A stretch of DNA of 56,620 nucleotides, from positions 1 to 56,620 of the forward strand of contig CAJFQL010000011.1 in NCBI GenBank assembly GCA_904419035.1. Reading direction: 5' to 3'. The notes under the pieces were generated by a model. That model saw nothing but the letters and a program-made list of their open reading frames with translations, did no database searches and had not been told where the DNA came from. Shown in pieces: positions 1 through 7,221 of this stretch; position 1 is the first letter of the stretch; each line of letters begins with the position of its first letter. This DNA is from Heritagella caecorum (GTDB lineage: Bacteria > Bacillota > Clostridia > Oscillospirales > Acutalibacteraceae). The translations under genes and the position numbers were made by a program.

Positions 1-23
1 CTCCGAGAGGGTATCGTAGAAGG

Positions 24-1700
24 CTAAACGATAGCCCACAAATTAAACGGTAGCCATAAAACAAACGATAGCCTGCTGCTGCCCAGCGCCTTTGCGGACT
101 GGGTAGGCGGCAGGCTATCGCTTTGCATGAGGGCGACTGGGGCCGATAAATGCCCGGAAGCCCTTGAAATCAGGGCTTTCAGGCAAAAAGAAAGAACTGC
201 AATCCTGATACCCATTGTATCAAAATTGCAGTTCTTATTTGGTGGACTTGATAAGTCTAAATCCGAAATAGTAGCGGTATTGTTTTCGCCGCTGTAATTG
301 TAGGTTATGACAATCTTATCATCATAGACGAAAACGGCGTGAACAAAGGTATCAATAAGCTGCTGGCGGTATTTTTCGCTTGTTATGTCGCCGTCCTTGA
401 AACTGGAAATCCAATAAATAATTTGTTCCCTGCTGATGATCCGCCGCGCAATGCTTTCTTTTGCGATCTCTATTTCAACGTTGCGCTTTTCGTCCTCTAA
501 TTCAGTCAAGCGGGTTTTCGTGCTTTCGGTTATGATCCCCTTTTCAATCGCGGTCATAATGTTTTTGATAGAAACTTGAATTTCAGCAAGGGAGTTTTGC
601 AAATAAAGCATTGTCCCGCTTTCGGCGGCTTCCGCCTTCTGCAATTCAACAAGCCGATCCGCGATCTTCTCTATAACATCGTCTTTCAGAATGTCCGTAA
701 CGGTACGCTGGATTACTAAATCTTCGATCCAGTCTTTTTTCACATTGCTTTTGTCGCAGGCCTTTTCACGCTTCTTCTTGACGCAGGCATAGTAATAATA
801 CTTCTTGCCCGTCTTGCTTGTGCCGCTTTCTCCCACCATAGCGGAGCGGCATTTACCGCAAAACAGCTTTGTTGAAAGCAAATAGTTTATTTCTGCCTTC
901 GCTCTTGCGGGGGCTTTTTTGTTTTGCTCCATACGCAACGCCACCATTTCAAACAATTCTTTGTCGATGATCGCTGGAATGCCGCCGACGATCTCCCCAT
1001 ACTTTGTTTTGTAAATGCCTATGTACTTCTTGTTCGTCAAGATAGTATGCAGGCTATTTTTATTGAACGCGCCGCCGCGAGCCGTTTTCACGCCGCGAGC
1101 GTTGAGAATATCGCATATTTCTTTTACCGTCTTGCCGCTGCTGTACAGCTTGAAAATATCAACGACAACGGGCGCGGTTGTTTCGTCGATCTCAAAATAG
1201 CAATCGGAATTGACCTTGTACCCTAATACGCGCTGACCGCCCAGCGCCTTACCCTTCAAGGCGTTTTCTCTCATGCCGCGCGTGATCTTCTGCGACAATT
1301 CAACGCTGTAATATTCCGCCATGCCTTCAAGCAGGCTTTCCATGATGATACTTTCCGGCGATCCGTTCAAATTCTCCATAGCGGAAAGAACCTTCACGCC
1401 GTTTTTCTTCAAGCGGGCTTTATAAATTGCGCTGTCGTAGCGGTTACGGGTGAAGCGGTCGAGGCGGTACACAATGACGGCTTGAAACTGACGCTTTGCG
1501 CTGTCCTCTATCATCTTTTGAAAGGCGGGGCGGTTGTCCGTCTTTCCGCTGATAGCGCGGTCGATATAGGTATCAATTACGGCTATATCATTCGCTTTCG
1601 CAAATGCGTAACATTCCCGCAACTGCCCTTCTATGCTTTGTTCTGTCTGCCGATCGGAGGAATAGCGGGCATAGATAACCGCGTTTAATGCCTCTTGCAT
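24..1700 (-). CDS. Large serine recombinase (integrase) of the island
   Basis: The N-terminal resolvase domain begins AVIYARYSSDRQTEQSIEGQ, with the nucleophilic serine near residue 14-15 and the later conserved block YRLDRFTRNRYD. A recombinase DNA-binding domain follows (residues about 160-265). A zinc ribbon comes next, with CGKC and a downstream Cys pair (about 285-325), then a coiled-coil region (about 370-420). ATG at 1700 overlaps the repressor stop (TAATG). The frame crosses attL after residue 487 (Ser-Ser-Pro-Pro), so the last 71 residues, down to the stop at 24, are encoded by host DNA. After excision the same frame would run 22 codons into the other end of the element and stop at 13477-13479, giving a 509-residue protein. 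It is expected to integrate and excise the element. Confidence 0.92.
   Translation of the reverse strand: MQEALNAVIYARYSSDRQTEQSIEGQLRECYAFAKANDIAVIDTYIDRAISGKTDNRPAFQKMIEDSAKRQFQAVIVYRLDRFTRNRYDSAIYKARLKKNGVKVLSAMENLNGSPESIIMESLLEGMAEYYSVELSQKITRGMRENALKGKALGGQRVLGYKVNSDCYFEIDETTAPVVVDIFKLYSSGKTVKEICDILNARGVKTARGGAFNKNSLHTILTNKKYIGIYKTKYGEIVGGIPAIIDKELFEMVALRMEQNKKAPARAKAEINYLLSTKLFCGKCRSAMVGESGTSKTGKKYYYYACVKKKREKACDKSNVKKDWIEDLVIQRTVTDILKDDVIEKIADRLVELQKAEAAESGTMLYLQNSLAEIQVSIKNIMTAIEKGIITESTKTRLTELEDEKRNVEIEIAKESIARRIISREQIIYWISSFKDGDITSEKYRQQLIDTFVHAVFVYDDKIVITYNYSGENNTATISDLDLSSPPNKNCNFDTMGIRIAVLSFCLKALISRASGHLSAPVALMQSDSLPPTQSAKALGSSRLSFVLWLPFNLWAIV
26..73 (+). repeat. Three spaced 11-bp direct repeats
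   Basis: The motif AAACGATAGCC occurs at 26-36 and 63-73, with a one-base variant AAACGGTAGCC at 45-55, so the copies start 18-19 bp apart. A fourth, inverted and slightly altered copy forms part of the palindrome ending at 120. The spacing suggests protein-binding iterons or the end of another mobile or repetitive element in the host flank. The identity is not known. Confidence 0.5.
66..120. repeat. Long imperfect palindrome in the left host flank
   Basis: CGATAGCCTGC (66-76) is a perfect inverted match of GCAGGCTATCG (110-120). An inner stem CCCAG (82-86)/CTGGG (99-103) continues the structure. No T-run follows on either strand, so it does not look like an intrinsic terminator. It resembles a REP-like intergenic palindrome. 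A second small hairpin, AAGCCCT (158-164)/AGGGCTT (172-178), lies just to its right. Confidence 0.5.
192..236 (-). terminator. Displaced terminator of tRNA-Ala, left outside the element
   Basis: AAGAACTGCAAT (192-203) and ATTGCAGTTCTT (225-236) form a perfect 12-bp stem, with a second inner stem TGATAC/GTATCA. Read on the minus strand the hairpin is followed by the T-rich tract TTCTTTCTTTTTGCC. It starts 3 nt beyond the duplicated tRNA end (GTCCACCA). Joining the two outer flanks therefore puts it immediately after the CCA of the tRNA-Ala gene at 13546. The inference is that this was the tRNA terminator before integration. Confidence 0.75.
240..247. other. attL core (8-bp repeat)
   Basis: TGGTGGAC is identical to 13546-13553, the 3' end of tRNA-Ala(CGC) read on the plus strand. 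It falls inside the recombinase reading frame (codons ...Ser-Ser-Pro-Pro). To its left lies host sequence with the displaced tRNA terminator. A short shared core fits serine-recombinase att sites, where flanking sequence rather than long identity sets specificity. The exact crossover dinucleotide cannot be read from this sequence. Confidence 0.7.
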
Positions 1701-2185
1701 TATTTATCCCCCTTCCCGCCTTTGCCGAAGTGCATAGCCTTAACAAGATCAAGAACCGCCTTCTTTTGTTCGGCGGCTAAATCCTTCATAATGTCAATCA
1801 TTTCCCGCGTTACTTCGTCAACCGTTTCGGCAAATGTTCCGGCTACTTCGCGGACAACGGGAACAACGGTTCCTTTCCATACATCGGAAGAAATCGCGCG
1901 GGCATATTCCAGCGCCGCCCGCTGTTCTGTTGACAGTTTAGAGGGGTTTTCCCTCTCTTCTTCTTCAAGTTCTGCAAGGGTGTTTAGATCGTAGTCGCCT
2001 ACGAGTTCTTCTGGCTTTACGTCAAGAGCCTTGATAAGCAGCAATATTTTATTTCCGTCCGGTACATTTTGATCTTTTTCCCAGTTGCTTATAGAATTAT
2101 TTTTTACGCCTATCAGGTCGCCTAACTCTCTTTGAGTTAGGTGTTTTTCTTTTCTGCATTTCTTTAACCGCTCTCCGAAAGTCAT
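1700..2185 (-). CDS. XRE-family repressor of the island
   Basis: 161 aa. An N-terminal helix-turn-helix (TFGERLKKCRKEKHLTQRELGDLIGVKNNSISNWEKDQNVPD) is followed by a mostly helical C-terminal half with no peptidase motif, so it is not a LexA/CI-type self-cleaving repressor. The start at 2185 is chosen because GGGTGAT lies 4 nt upstream; the in-frame ATG at 2197 is less well placed. It is translationally coupled to the recombinase downstream. Divergent to the Cro-like gene and next to palindromic operators, it probably maintains the integrated state. How it is relieved, for example by a helper-phage protein as in PICIs, is unknown. Confidence 0.85.
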   Translation of the reverse strand: MTFGERLKKCRKEKHLTQRELGDLIGVKNNSISNWEKDQNVPDGNKILLLIKALDVKPEELVGDYDLNTLAELEEEERENPSKLSTEQRAALEYARAISSDVWKGTVVPVVREVAGTFAETVDEVTREMIDIMKDLAAEQKKAVLDLVKAMHFGKGGKGDK

Positions 2186-2201
2186 AATATCACCCATATT
2201 T

Positions 2202-2230
2202 AATATACCACAAAAAATCGATGTTCGCAA
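2202..2230 (-). promoter_or_regulatory. Promoter for repressor-recombinase operon
   Basis: On the minus strand, -35 TTGCGA (2230-2225) and -10 TATATT (2207-2202) are separated by 17 bp, ending about 17 nt upstream of the repressor start. A degenerate operator-like sequence (2217-2229, TCGA-TGT-TCGC core) overlaps the -35 region, which would allow autoregulation. Confidence 0.6.
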
Positions 2231-2239
2231 TAAATATTT

Positions 2240-2313
2240 CTCGAAGTTTGAAAAAATATACTTGACAAACTCGATTGTCGAGATTTATAATAAAGATAAT
2301 CTCGAACGTCGAG
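2240..2313. promoter_or_regulatory. Operator array CTCGA-N3-TCGAG
   Basis: Two perfect palindromes, CTCGATTGTCGAG (2270-2282) and CTCGAACGTCGAG (2301-2313), are preceded by an imperfect copy at 2240-2252. Their centres (2246, 2276, 2307) are 30 and 31 bp apart, about three helical turns, so bound dimers would lie on one DNA face. One operator fills the spacer of the early promoter and one lies just after its -10. The binder is inferred to be the XRE repressor and/or the Cro-like protein. Confidence 0.7.
2262..2291 (+). promoter_or_regulatory. Rightward early promoter
   Basis: Consensus -35 TTGACA (2262-2267) and -10 TATAAT (2286-2291) are separated by 18 bp. An operator palindrome occupies the spacer and another lies downstream, so the promoter should be strongly repressed in the integrated state. 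Confidence 0.75.
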
Positions 2314-2336
2314 ATTTTAGAAAGGAGCGATCAGAA

Positions 2337-2555
2337 ATGACAGTTGAAGCGAAAATCAAAAATTACCTTCAAGAAAATGGCATTAAGCAAAACTGGATCA
2401 GCGAAAAAACGGGCGTTCCGGCTGGAAAAATCAGTTTGACGCTAAACGGACACAGGCGCTTAACCTTTGCGGAATATGAATTGATTTGCGGGGCGCTTGA
2501 TATTCCGGTAGACACCTTCTTGCAACCGAAACGCTATGAACCGCAAGCAGTCTGA
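2337..2555 (+). CDS. Small XRE/Cro-like HTH protein
   Basis: 72 aa, almost entirely one helix-turn-helix domain (KIKNYLQENGIKQNWISEKTGVPAGKISLTLNGHRRLTFAEYELICGALDIPVDTFL). The ATG at 2337 is preceded by AAAGGAG. It is the first gene of the early operon, transcribed divergently from the repressor, the usual position of a Cro/Cox-type regulator. A role as a control protein or directionality factor is inference. It belongs to the XRE fold rather than the winged-helix Xis or AlpA types. Confidence 0.8.
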   Translation: MTVEAKIKNYLQENGIKQNWISEKTGVPAGKISLTLNGHRRLTFAEYELICGALDIPVDTFLQPKRYEPQAV

Positions 2556-2571
2556 AAAGGAGGCGCTACAT

Positions 2572-2772
2572 ATGAACGCGATTGCGGTTGAAATTGCGGC
2601 TATTCCAGAACCCGTCATAACGGCGCATTGCCGGGGGCTACTGGAAGCAATCGGAAGTTTCTTCGATGATCCGGACAATCAAGCGAAGTTCGAGGCATGG
2701 CACAAGAAGAAATACGGCTGCTTGCCGAAAGAAACTTCATACGGCAGGCCGTCAGAGGCGAAAGGAGCGTAA
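2572..2772 (+). CDS. Small hypothetical protein, island early operon
   Basis: 66 aa, no recognised domain. The ATG at 2572 is preceded by AAAAGGAGG with good spacing, which favours it over the upstream in-frame ATG at 2536 inside the previous gene. The product has a hydrophobic N-terminal half (AIAVEIAAIPEPVITAHCRG) and a polar, lysine- and tryptophan-containing C-terminus (FEAWHKKKYG). It resembles the many small uncharacterised proteins of Clostridial phage early regions. No function is assigned. Confidence 0.6.
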   Translation: MNAIAVEIAAIPEPVITAHCRGLLEAIGSFFDDPDNQAKFEAWHKKKYGCLPKETSYGRPSEAKGA

Positions 2773-2775
2773 ACA

Positions 2776-3099
2776 ATGAGCAAGCGGAAAAAGAAGCACG
2801 GCGGCGGTTGCCACCCGTATGAAGGCTACGAAACGGAAGTGCTGGGGACGGATTGCATACAGATGGCGGCACTTGCGGCAGCGTATGCGGGTATGGAAGA
2901 AGATAGCTACACAATGGGAACATTGCACCGGAATTGCAAGCGGAAGGCTATTCCCTATCTTGAATTTGCCCTTGACTTTGAAGAACTGTTCTTGCCGCCA
3001 CCAATGAAAGCGGATATTGTGCGGGCGAATTACGCAACGTACCTTGACGCGATCAAAGGCAAGGCGTTCAAAGCGCATATCACGTGCAAGGTTATTTAA
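2776..3099 (+). CDS. Hypothetical protein, island early operon
   Basis: 107 aa, starting 3 nt after the previous stop with AAAGGAG upstream. The N-terminus is very basic with a glycine/histidine stretch (MSKRKKKHGGGCHPYEGYETE); the rest is mixed helical with several Tyr and Cys residues. No domain is recognised. Its place between the Cro-like regulator and the XRE/sigma-like gene suggests an early regulatory or accessory role, but nothing in the sequence fixes it. Confidence 0.6.
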   Translation: MSKRKKKHGGGCHPYEGYETEVLGTDCIQMAALAAAYAGMEEDSYTMGTLHRNCKRKAIPYLEFALDFEELFLPPPMKADIVRANYATYLDAIKGKAFKAHITCKVI

Positions 3100-3111
3100 G
3101 GGGGCGGGAAA

Positions 3112-3855
3112 ATGAGAAGCACAAAATTCAATTTCCGCTTTCAGAGTTACCCGAACACGATTGAAGAGGAACGCAGGAAACGCGGCTGGGCGCAAGGGAC
3201 GCTTGCAGAGCGGGCGGGTATTAGCAGAACAACGATCGGAAAGTTAGAAATATGGGCGGCTGGCGGCGTCCCGTGTCGCGAAGATATGAAAACAATATCG
3301 GACACAACCGCGCAGCTTATCGCGGACGCGCTGGGGGTAAAGCCGGAAGAGCTATTCGAGCATTACGGGGCAGCGGCGGCGGAGTATAAACCGCGCGTAA
3401 AGCCGTTCGCAACGAAGGCGGAGCGGGACGCGGCAATCATAGCGGCGTTAGAACCTGTCAAATATACCGCGCTGAAAATGTCGGGCGCTCTTCGCTGCAA
3501 AGATGTGTGGTACGAAATGGAAGATATTATAGCGGAAGCATACAACGAACTTGTTATAGTTGCGGAAGAAGCGTTTACAAGAGGGATCAGCGCGGGGGCG
3601 AGTTTTGAACCGTATGTATGCGGCGCAGTAAAGAAAAGGCTTTTGCGGCTGAACCGGTATCACGGGCAGCAATGCAGGAAAGCGGAGCTTGTAAGCTATG
3701 AAGCATATTTCCCGCTTCACGATCCAGCTTCTTCCTTCAACCTTGAAGAGCGGGTATGCTTGCGGGAAGAGTGCCGCGAAGCTGCAAAGACGCTTTCGCC
3801 GGAACGCCGCCGCGATCCGTACATAGCGGGCTTGCTGGAGGTAGTCGGAATATGA
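3112..3855 (+). CDS. XRE HTH protein with sigma-factor-like C-terminal half
   Basis: 247 aa. Residues about 15-75 form an XRE helix-turn-helix (IEEERRKRGWAQGTLAERAGISRTTIGKLE...LIADALGVKPEELFEHY) with a short insert after the recognition helix. The second half (about 110-247) has the spacing of a degenerate sigma-70-like protein: a region-2-like segment (ASFEPYVCGAVKKRLLRLNR), VSYEAYFPL, then an acidic region-4-like helix (EERVCLREECREAAKTLSPERR). It could activate late genes or recruit RNA polymerase. The sigma likeness is judged by eye and is weak. GGGGGCGGG lies upstream of the ATG. Confidence 0.6.
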   Translation: MRSTKFNFRFQSYPNTIEEERRKRGWAQGTLAERAGISRTTIGKLEIWAAGGVPCREDMKTISDTTAQLIADALGVKPEELFEHYGAAAAEYKPRVKPFATKAERDAAIIAALEPVKYTALKMSGALRCKDVWYEMEDIIAEAYNELVIVAEEAFTRGISAGASFEPYVCGAVKKRLLRLNRYHGQQCRKAELVSYEAYFPLHDPASSFNLEERVCLREECREAAKTLSPERRRDPYIAGLLEVVGI

Positions 3856-3871
3856 AAACAGACAAAAAAAT

Positions 3872-3956
3872 AACGCCCATCGGCGGCAACCGATGAACGT
3901 TAAGTAGCTGCACAAATGCAACATACAACCATATATAGTATAGCATTTGTGCGGCT
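3872..3956. repeat. Two inverted repeats upstream of rep, candidate replication origin
   Basis: A first hairpin has stem CATCGG (3878-3883)/CCGATG (3890-3895) with flanking AACG/CGTT. A second, larger one pairs 3906-3919 with 3943-3956; its core GCACAAATGC/GCATTTGTGC is perfect and the loop is AT-rich. It lies directly upstream of the HUH Rep gene, where rolling-circle double-strand origins often sit. Read on the minus strand, the first hairpin also ends in a T-run and could be a terminator. Confidence 0.45.
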
Positions 3957-3982
3957 TCTTGTCAATGCAGGAGGTCGAAAAA

Positions 3983-4744
3983 ATGAGGGCAAAACGCCGC
4001 ATTTTCGCGGGGAGCGTATGCGAACAGGAGGTTTACACCGTGCCGGAGCGAGTAAAGGACGCGGGCAAATACGAGCCGCGCCCGCGATTTAGCAGCAAAG
4101 AGGAATACGAGGAATTCAAAAGGCAGATCGCCCGCCGCAATTTTGCGCGGAAATTCAACGCGACGTTTTCCCCGCAGTCGCTATATATCACGCTGACGCT
4201 GGATCGGGAAAACGAAGCGCATACATACGAGGAAGCGGACGCGATTATAAACCCGTTTTGGCGGCGCTTGCGGCGGCTTAATCCGGATATGCAAGCCGTT
4301 CTTTCAAAAGGGCGCGGGAAATCAACGAACCGCATTCATTTTCACATGGTAACAAACGGGATCACCGAAGAGCAGATACGGGAGAAATGGAAAGCCGGAA
4401 CGGTTTTGCGGATCGAACACTTGCGGGAACACAATTACTATAACGGCGTAGATCACGGGCAGGATTACACAGGGCTTGCAAATTACCTTTTCGACCATTG
4501 GGAACCGGAACAGGGCGTGCGCCACTACAAGGGAACGCGGAATTTATGCGAACCGGAAGTGGAGGAAGCAACCGAGGTAAAGCGCGCCTATTCCGAAAAC
4601 AAGCCGCCGAAACCGCCGAAGGGATATAAACTTGTGTCGGCAAAGATAACGCCATACGGGTATATGAATTTCAAATATGTAAAGAGCGAAGAGGACGAAA
4701 CTGCGCCGCCGAGAAGCGGGCGGAAGCGGGTTCTAAAATGCTGA
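3983..4744 (+). CDS. HUH-type replication initiator (Rep) of the island
   Basis: 253 aa. The three signatures of rolling-circle Rep enzymes appear in order. Motif 1 is SLYITLTLD (about 66-74). Motif 2 is RIHFHMV, with the metal-binding His-Phe-His at 119-121. A tyrosine motif region, DYTGLANYLFDHW, offers candidate nucleophiles Tyr162 and Tyr168, followed by an RHYKGTRNL-like segment common in plasmid and phage Reps. The usual Lys after the catalytic Tyr is not obvious. The ATG at 3983 is preceded by AGGAGG; an upstream in-frame ATG at 3947 lacks a ribosome-binding site. It probably nicks an origin in the adjacent inverted repeats to replicate the excised element. Confidence 0.75.
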   Translation: MRAKRRIFAGSVCEQEVYTVPERVKDAGKYEPRPRFSSKEEYEEFKRQIARRNFARKFNATFSPQSLYITLTLDRENEAHTYEEADAIINPFWRRLRRLNPDMQAVLSKGRGKSTNRIHFHMVTNGITEEQIREKWKAGTVLRIEHLREHNYYNGVDHGQDYTGLANYLFDHWEPEQGVRHYKGTRNLCEPEVEEATEVKRAYSENKPPKPPKGYKLVSAKITPYGYMNFKYVKSEEDETAPPRSGRKRVLKC

Positions 4745-5123
4745 TTGATAATCAGCGTGGAACGCCTTGTAAATGTGTAAGGTTAGGCAACCAAAGCCGA
4801 TAAGATTAGATTTTTGTTCAATTCCCCGTCGCCTGTTTCTCAAAGATCACGAAGGCGGCGAGCCGTCAAGAGGAACGTGGAATACCGGAGCGGCGCAAAG
4901 CGGCGCGAGGATATGCCGCGAAAGCCTCTTTACGGTGAGTTGCCGGAGTGATAGGAACAGGGCGGCGACGGGGATAACAAAAATCATATAGGCGTATTCA
5001 ACGGACGATCGGCGCGCCTGTTTGCCGGAAATTCAATTCCTTTGAGCCTGTCCCCCTCCCAGCGGGAGGGGCGGAGGGGTGGGAGAAAGCAGCGGGCATT
5101 ATTAAACGTGAAGGGAGAAAACG
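4745..5123 (+). other. Non-coding stretch between rep and head operon
   Basis: No convincing gene is seen; the one open frame (4773-4991) has no ribosome-binding site and low-complexity content. Visible structures are a palindrome at 4741-4755 (CTGATT-GAT-AATCAG), overlapping the end of rep, and a GC hairpin CCCCTCCC-AGC-GGGAGGGG near 5051-5071. The latter is followed by more G-rich sequence rather than a T-run. It could contain the late promoter or a packaging signal, but no clear -35/-10 pair was identified. Confidence 0.45.
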
Positions 5124-5126
5124 GAA

Positions 5127-5309
5127 GTGTATTACAGGACTTGCCCGCATTGCGGGAGCAACCTTGATCCTTCGGAAACTTGCGATTGCGAGATTGAACG
5201 GAGGAATGAGCAGGAAGAACAGGAAAGGGGGCGGCTGTATGGCGCAATTCAAAGTAACGGGGCTGGACGTGATCCGCGATCAGTTGAAAGAACGCGGGGC
5301 GAAGGTTGA
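5127..5309 (+). CDS. Small zinc-ribbon protein overlapping gp10-like gene
   Basis: 60 aa. The GTG start at 5127 has GGGAG upstream. The N-terminus YYRTCPHCGSNLDPSETCDCE carries a CxxC...CxC metal-binding motif of the kind often seen in small ORFs just before head-tail genes in Firmicute phages. The C-terminal half (RNEQEEQERGRLYGAIQ...) lies in a different frame over the first 71 bases of the next gene. The Cys-rich front is convincing; the real length and function are uncertain. Confidence 0.55.
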   Translation: MYYRTCPHCGSNLDPSETCDCEIERRNEQEEQERGRLYGAIQSNGAGRDPRSVERTRGEG

Positions 5310-5673
5310 AGGCACGGTAAACCATATGTTATATGCCGGTGCAAAGGTTATGCGCGAGGAAATGAAAGCCGCCTTGAAGGAATACAAGATCAAGGATACC
5401 GGCGATCTTATCAAGTCGATTAAATCCGGCAAAATCAAAAAGGCGGGCGGCGCAAAGTATGTTACCGTTTCGCCTACCGGATACGACAGGCACGGCGTAC
5501 CGAACGCGATAAAAGCGTATGTGTACGAATTGGGAAATTCAAAGCACCCAGCACGCCCGTGGAAAACTCTTGCCGATGAACGCGGCGGAAGCAAGGCAAT
5601 ACAGCGTATGCGGGAAGTGTTTGAAGAAGAAATGTCGAAAGCAGGAGGGGACGCGGGAGAATGGGAAGAATAA
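5239..5673 (+). CDS. HK97 gp10-like head-tail (neck) protein
   Basis: 144 aa, starting at the ATG preceded by AAAGGGGGCGG. The pattern matches the HK97-gp10 family: VTGLDVIRDQLKERGAKVEGTVNHMLYAGAKVMREEMKAAL, the central DTGDLIKSIK, and the C-terminal YVYELGNSKHPARPWKTLA. This family forms a neck or tail-completion protein that joins the filled head to a tail. Its retention in an element with no tail genes suggests the heads are built to accept tails from elsewhere. Here it lies upstream of the portal rather than after the capsid gene, an unusual order. Confidence 0.82.
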   Translation: MAQFKVTGLDVIRDQLKERGAKVEGTVNHMLYAGAKVMREEMKAALKEYKIKDTGDLIKSIKSGKIKKAGGAKYVTVSPTGYDRHGVPNAIKAYVYELGNSKHPARPWKTLADERGGSKAIQRMREVFEEEMSKAGGDAGEWEE

Positions 5674-6911
5674 GCATTTTTCAACGGATTTTTGGGAAGG
5701 CAAAGCCGCCGGAAAGCAGTATTGCCCGCGCGGAGATTATCGGTGGCGGGAATTCGTTTGCGGCGTGGAGCGGGGACGCTTACAGCAACGATATTTACCG
5801 GAGCGCTGTTGACGCGATCGCCCGCAACGCGGCGAAAATGAAGGGATCGCACATTATCAAATACCGCAACCATGAGCGGGTGGAAGGCGATTGCAGGATA
5901 AACCGCATTTTGCAGATTGAGCCTAACCCGTATATGAGCGCGTTTGATATGCTGTATAAGCTGATTACCCACTATTACCTGTATAACAACGCTTTTGCAT
6001 ATATGAAGCGGGACGAACGTGGGCAGCTTGCCGCCGTATTCCCGCTTAACCCTGTTCACGCTGAATTTATGAGCGACGCGGGCGGCGTTCTCTATGTACG
6101 CTTCATTTTTTCGGGCGGGAAAGAAACGCTTTTGCCCTATTCCGAGATAATCCACCTTCGCCGCAATTTCAACGGCAACGATATTTTGGGCGATCCGAAC
6201 GACGCACTTTCCCCTGCTTTGCAGTTAGCGCATACGCAGAACGAAGGTATCATATCCGCGATCAAGAGCGGCGCAAGCCTTCGCGGTATTTTGCGCCGGA
6301 CGCAGATAGCAAGTCCGGAAATGTTAAAGCAGATCAAAGATAACTTCGTAAAAGACTATCTTGATGTTACGAACAACGGCGGCGTGGCGGCGATTGATAG
6401 CGGTTCGGAATATATACCGCTTGACAATAAGCCCTATTCCATAGACGAAAAGCAAATGCAAGCGGTAAAGGATAAGATTTACAACTATTTAGGCGTATCG
6501 GAAGCGATCGTAAACAGCAGCTACAATGAAGATCAATGGGCGGCGTTTTACGAAAGCACCATAGAACCGCTTTCCCTGCAATTAAGCCTTGAATTTACCC
6601 GCAAGCTGTTCAACGACAGGGAACGCGCCTTCGGCAACTCCATTATGTTTGAAAGCGGGCGGCTGCAATTCACCAGCAACGCAACGAAGGTAAATATTAT
6701 CCGCGAATTTATGCCGATGGGCTTACTTACGGTAAACCAAGCTTTGGAAATCCTCAATCTTCCGAGCGTCGAGAACGGCGACAGACGCATACAGTCGCTT
6801 AATTACGTAGACGCAGACAAAGCGGAGGAATACCAGCTTGCAAGGGCGAAAGCGCCCGCCGTGCTTTCGGCGGCTTCCGGAGAGGGAAAGGGGGCGGCAG
6901 ACAATGAATGA
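5661..6911 (+). CDS. Phage portal protein (HK97 family)
   Basis: 416 aa, a normal length for this family. Typical segments are YRSAVDAIARNAAKMKGSHIIKY, the NPYMSAFDMLYKLITHYYLYNNAFAYMKRDE block, and PLNPVHAEF. Further on come ILGDPNDALSPALQLAHTQNEGIISAIKSGASLRGIL and, near the C-terminus, LGVSEAIVNSSYNEDQWAAFYESTIEPLSLQLSLEFTRKLF. It forms the dodecameric ring at one capsid vertex through which DNA is packaged and to which the neck attaches. It overlaps the gp10-like gene by 13 bp, indicating one operon. Confidence 0.95.
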   Translation: MGRISIFQRIFGKAKPPESSIARAEIIGGGNSFAAWSGDAYSNDIYRSAVDAIARNAAKMKGSHIIKYRNHERVEGDCRINRILQIEPNPYMSAFDMLYKLITHYYLYNNAFAYMKRDERGQLAAVFPLNPVHAEFMSDAGGVLYVRFIFSGGKETLLPYSEIIHLRRNFNGNDILGDPNDALSPALQLAHTQNEGIISAIKSGASLRGILRRTQIASPEMLKQIKDNFVKDYLDVTNNGGVAAIDSGSEYIPLDNKPYSIDEKQMQAVKDKIYNYLGVSEAIVNSSYNEDQWAAFYESTIEPLSLQLSLEFTRKLFNDRERAFGNSIMFESGRLQFTSNATKVNIIREFMPMGLLTVNQALEILNLPSVENGDRRIQSLNYVDADKAEEYQLARAKAPAVLSAASGEGKGAADNE

Positions 6912-7221
6912 CCGCTATATACAAGTAATGCTTATGGGGACGAAGGACAACAAAACAGACGAATTCCCGTTTATTCCGCTGTATGCAAAAACGGGCGACC
7001 TTTCCGGAATAGCGGGTTTTATGCGTCGGGATATAAGCGGGATACCGGAAACGCCGGAAGAAGATTACATACCGGCTGGCACAATGGCGGTATTTGATCC
7101 GGAGCAAAACAGCTTTATACCCATACAGCTTTACGCGCTGTTCAAAGAATGGCTTGACCTAACTATTATCGCAAGCGAACATATCACGGAAACGGAGGAC
7201 AGCGGGAATGAAGGAAATTAG
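6904..7221 (+). CDS. Hypothetical protein between portal and protease
   Basis: 105 aa. It begins inside the last codons of the portal gene (8-bp overlap) with GGGGGCGG upstream, and overlaps the protease start by 14 bp. Composition is acidic and soluble (MNDRYIQVMLMGTKDNKTDEFPFIPLYAKTGD...DLTIIASEHITETEDSG). No domain is recognised. The tight embedding between portal and protease suggests a minor head or assembly role, but that is inference from position only. Confidence 0.65.
   Translation: MNDRYIQVMLMGTKDNKTDEFPFIPLYAKTGDLSGIAGFMRRDISGIPETPEEDYIPAGTMAVFDPEQNSFIPIQLYALFKEWLDLTIIASEHITETEDSGNEGN

Noticed and set aside
24..239. The last 71 residues of the recombinase as a native domain
   Set aside because: They are read from host DNA, including the tRNA terminator hairpin, outside the attL core, so they are a by-product of integration.
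4773..4991. 72-aa open frame between rep and the head operon
   Set aside because: No ribosome-binding site, no domain, and composition unlike neighbouring genes; treated as non-coding.
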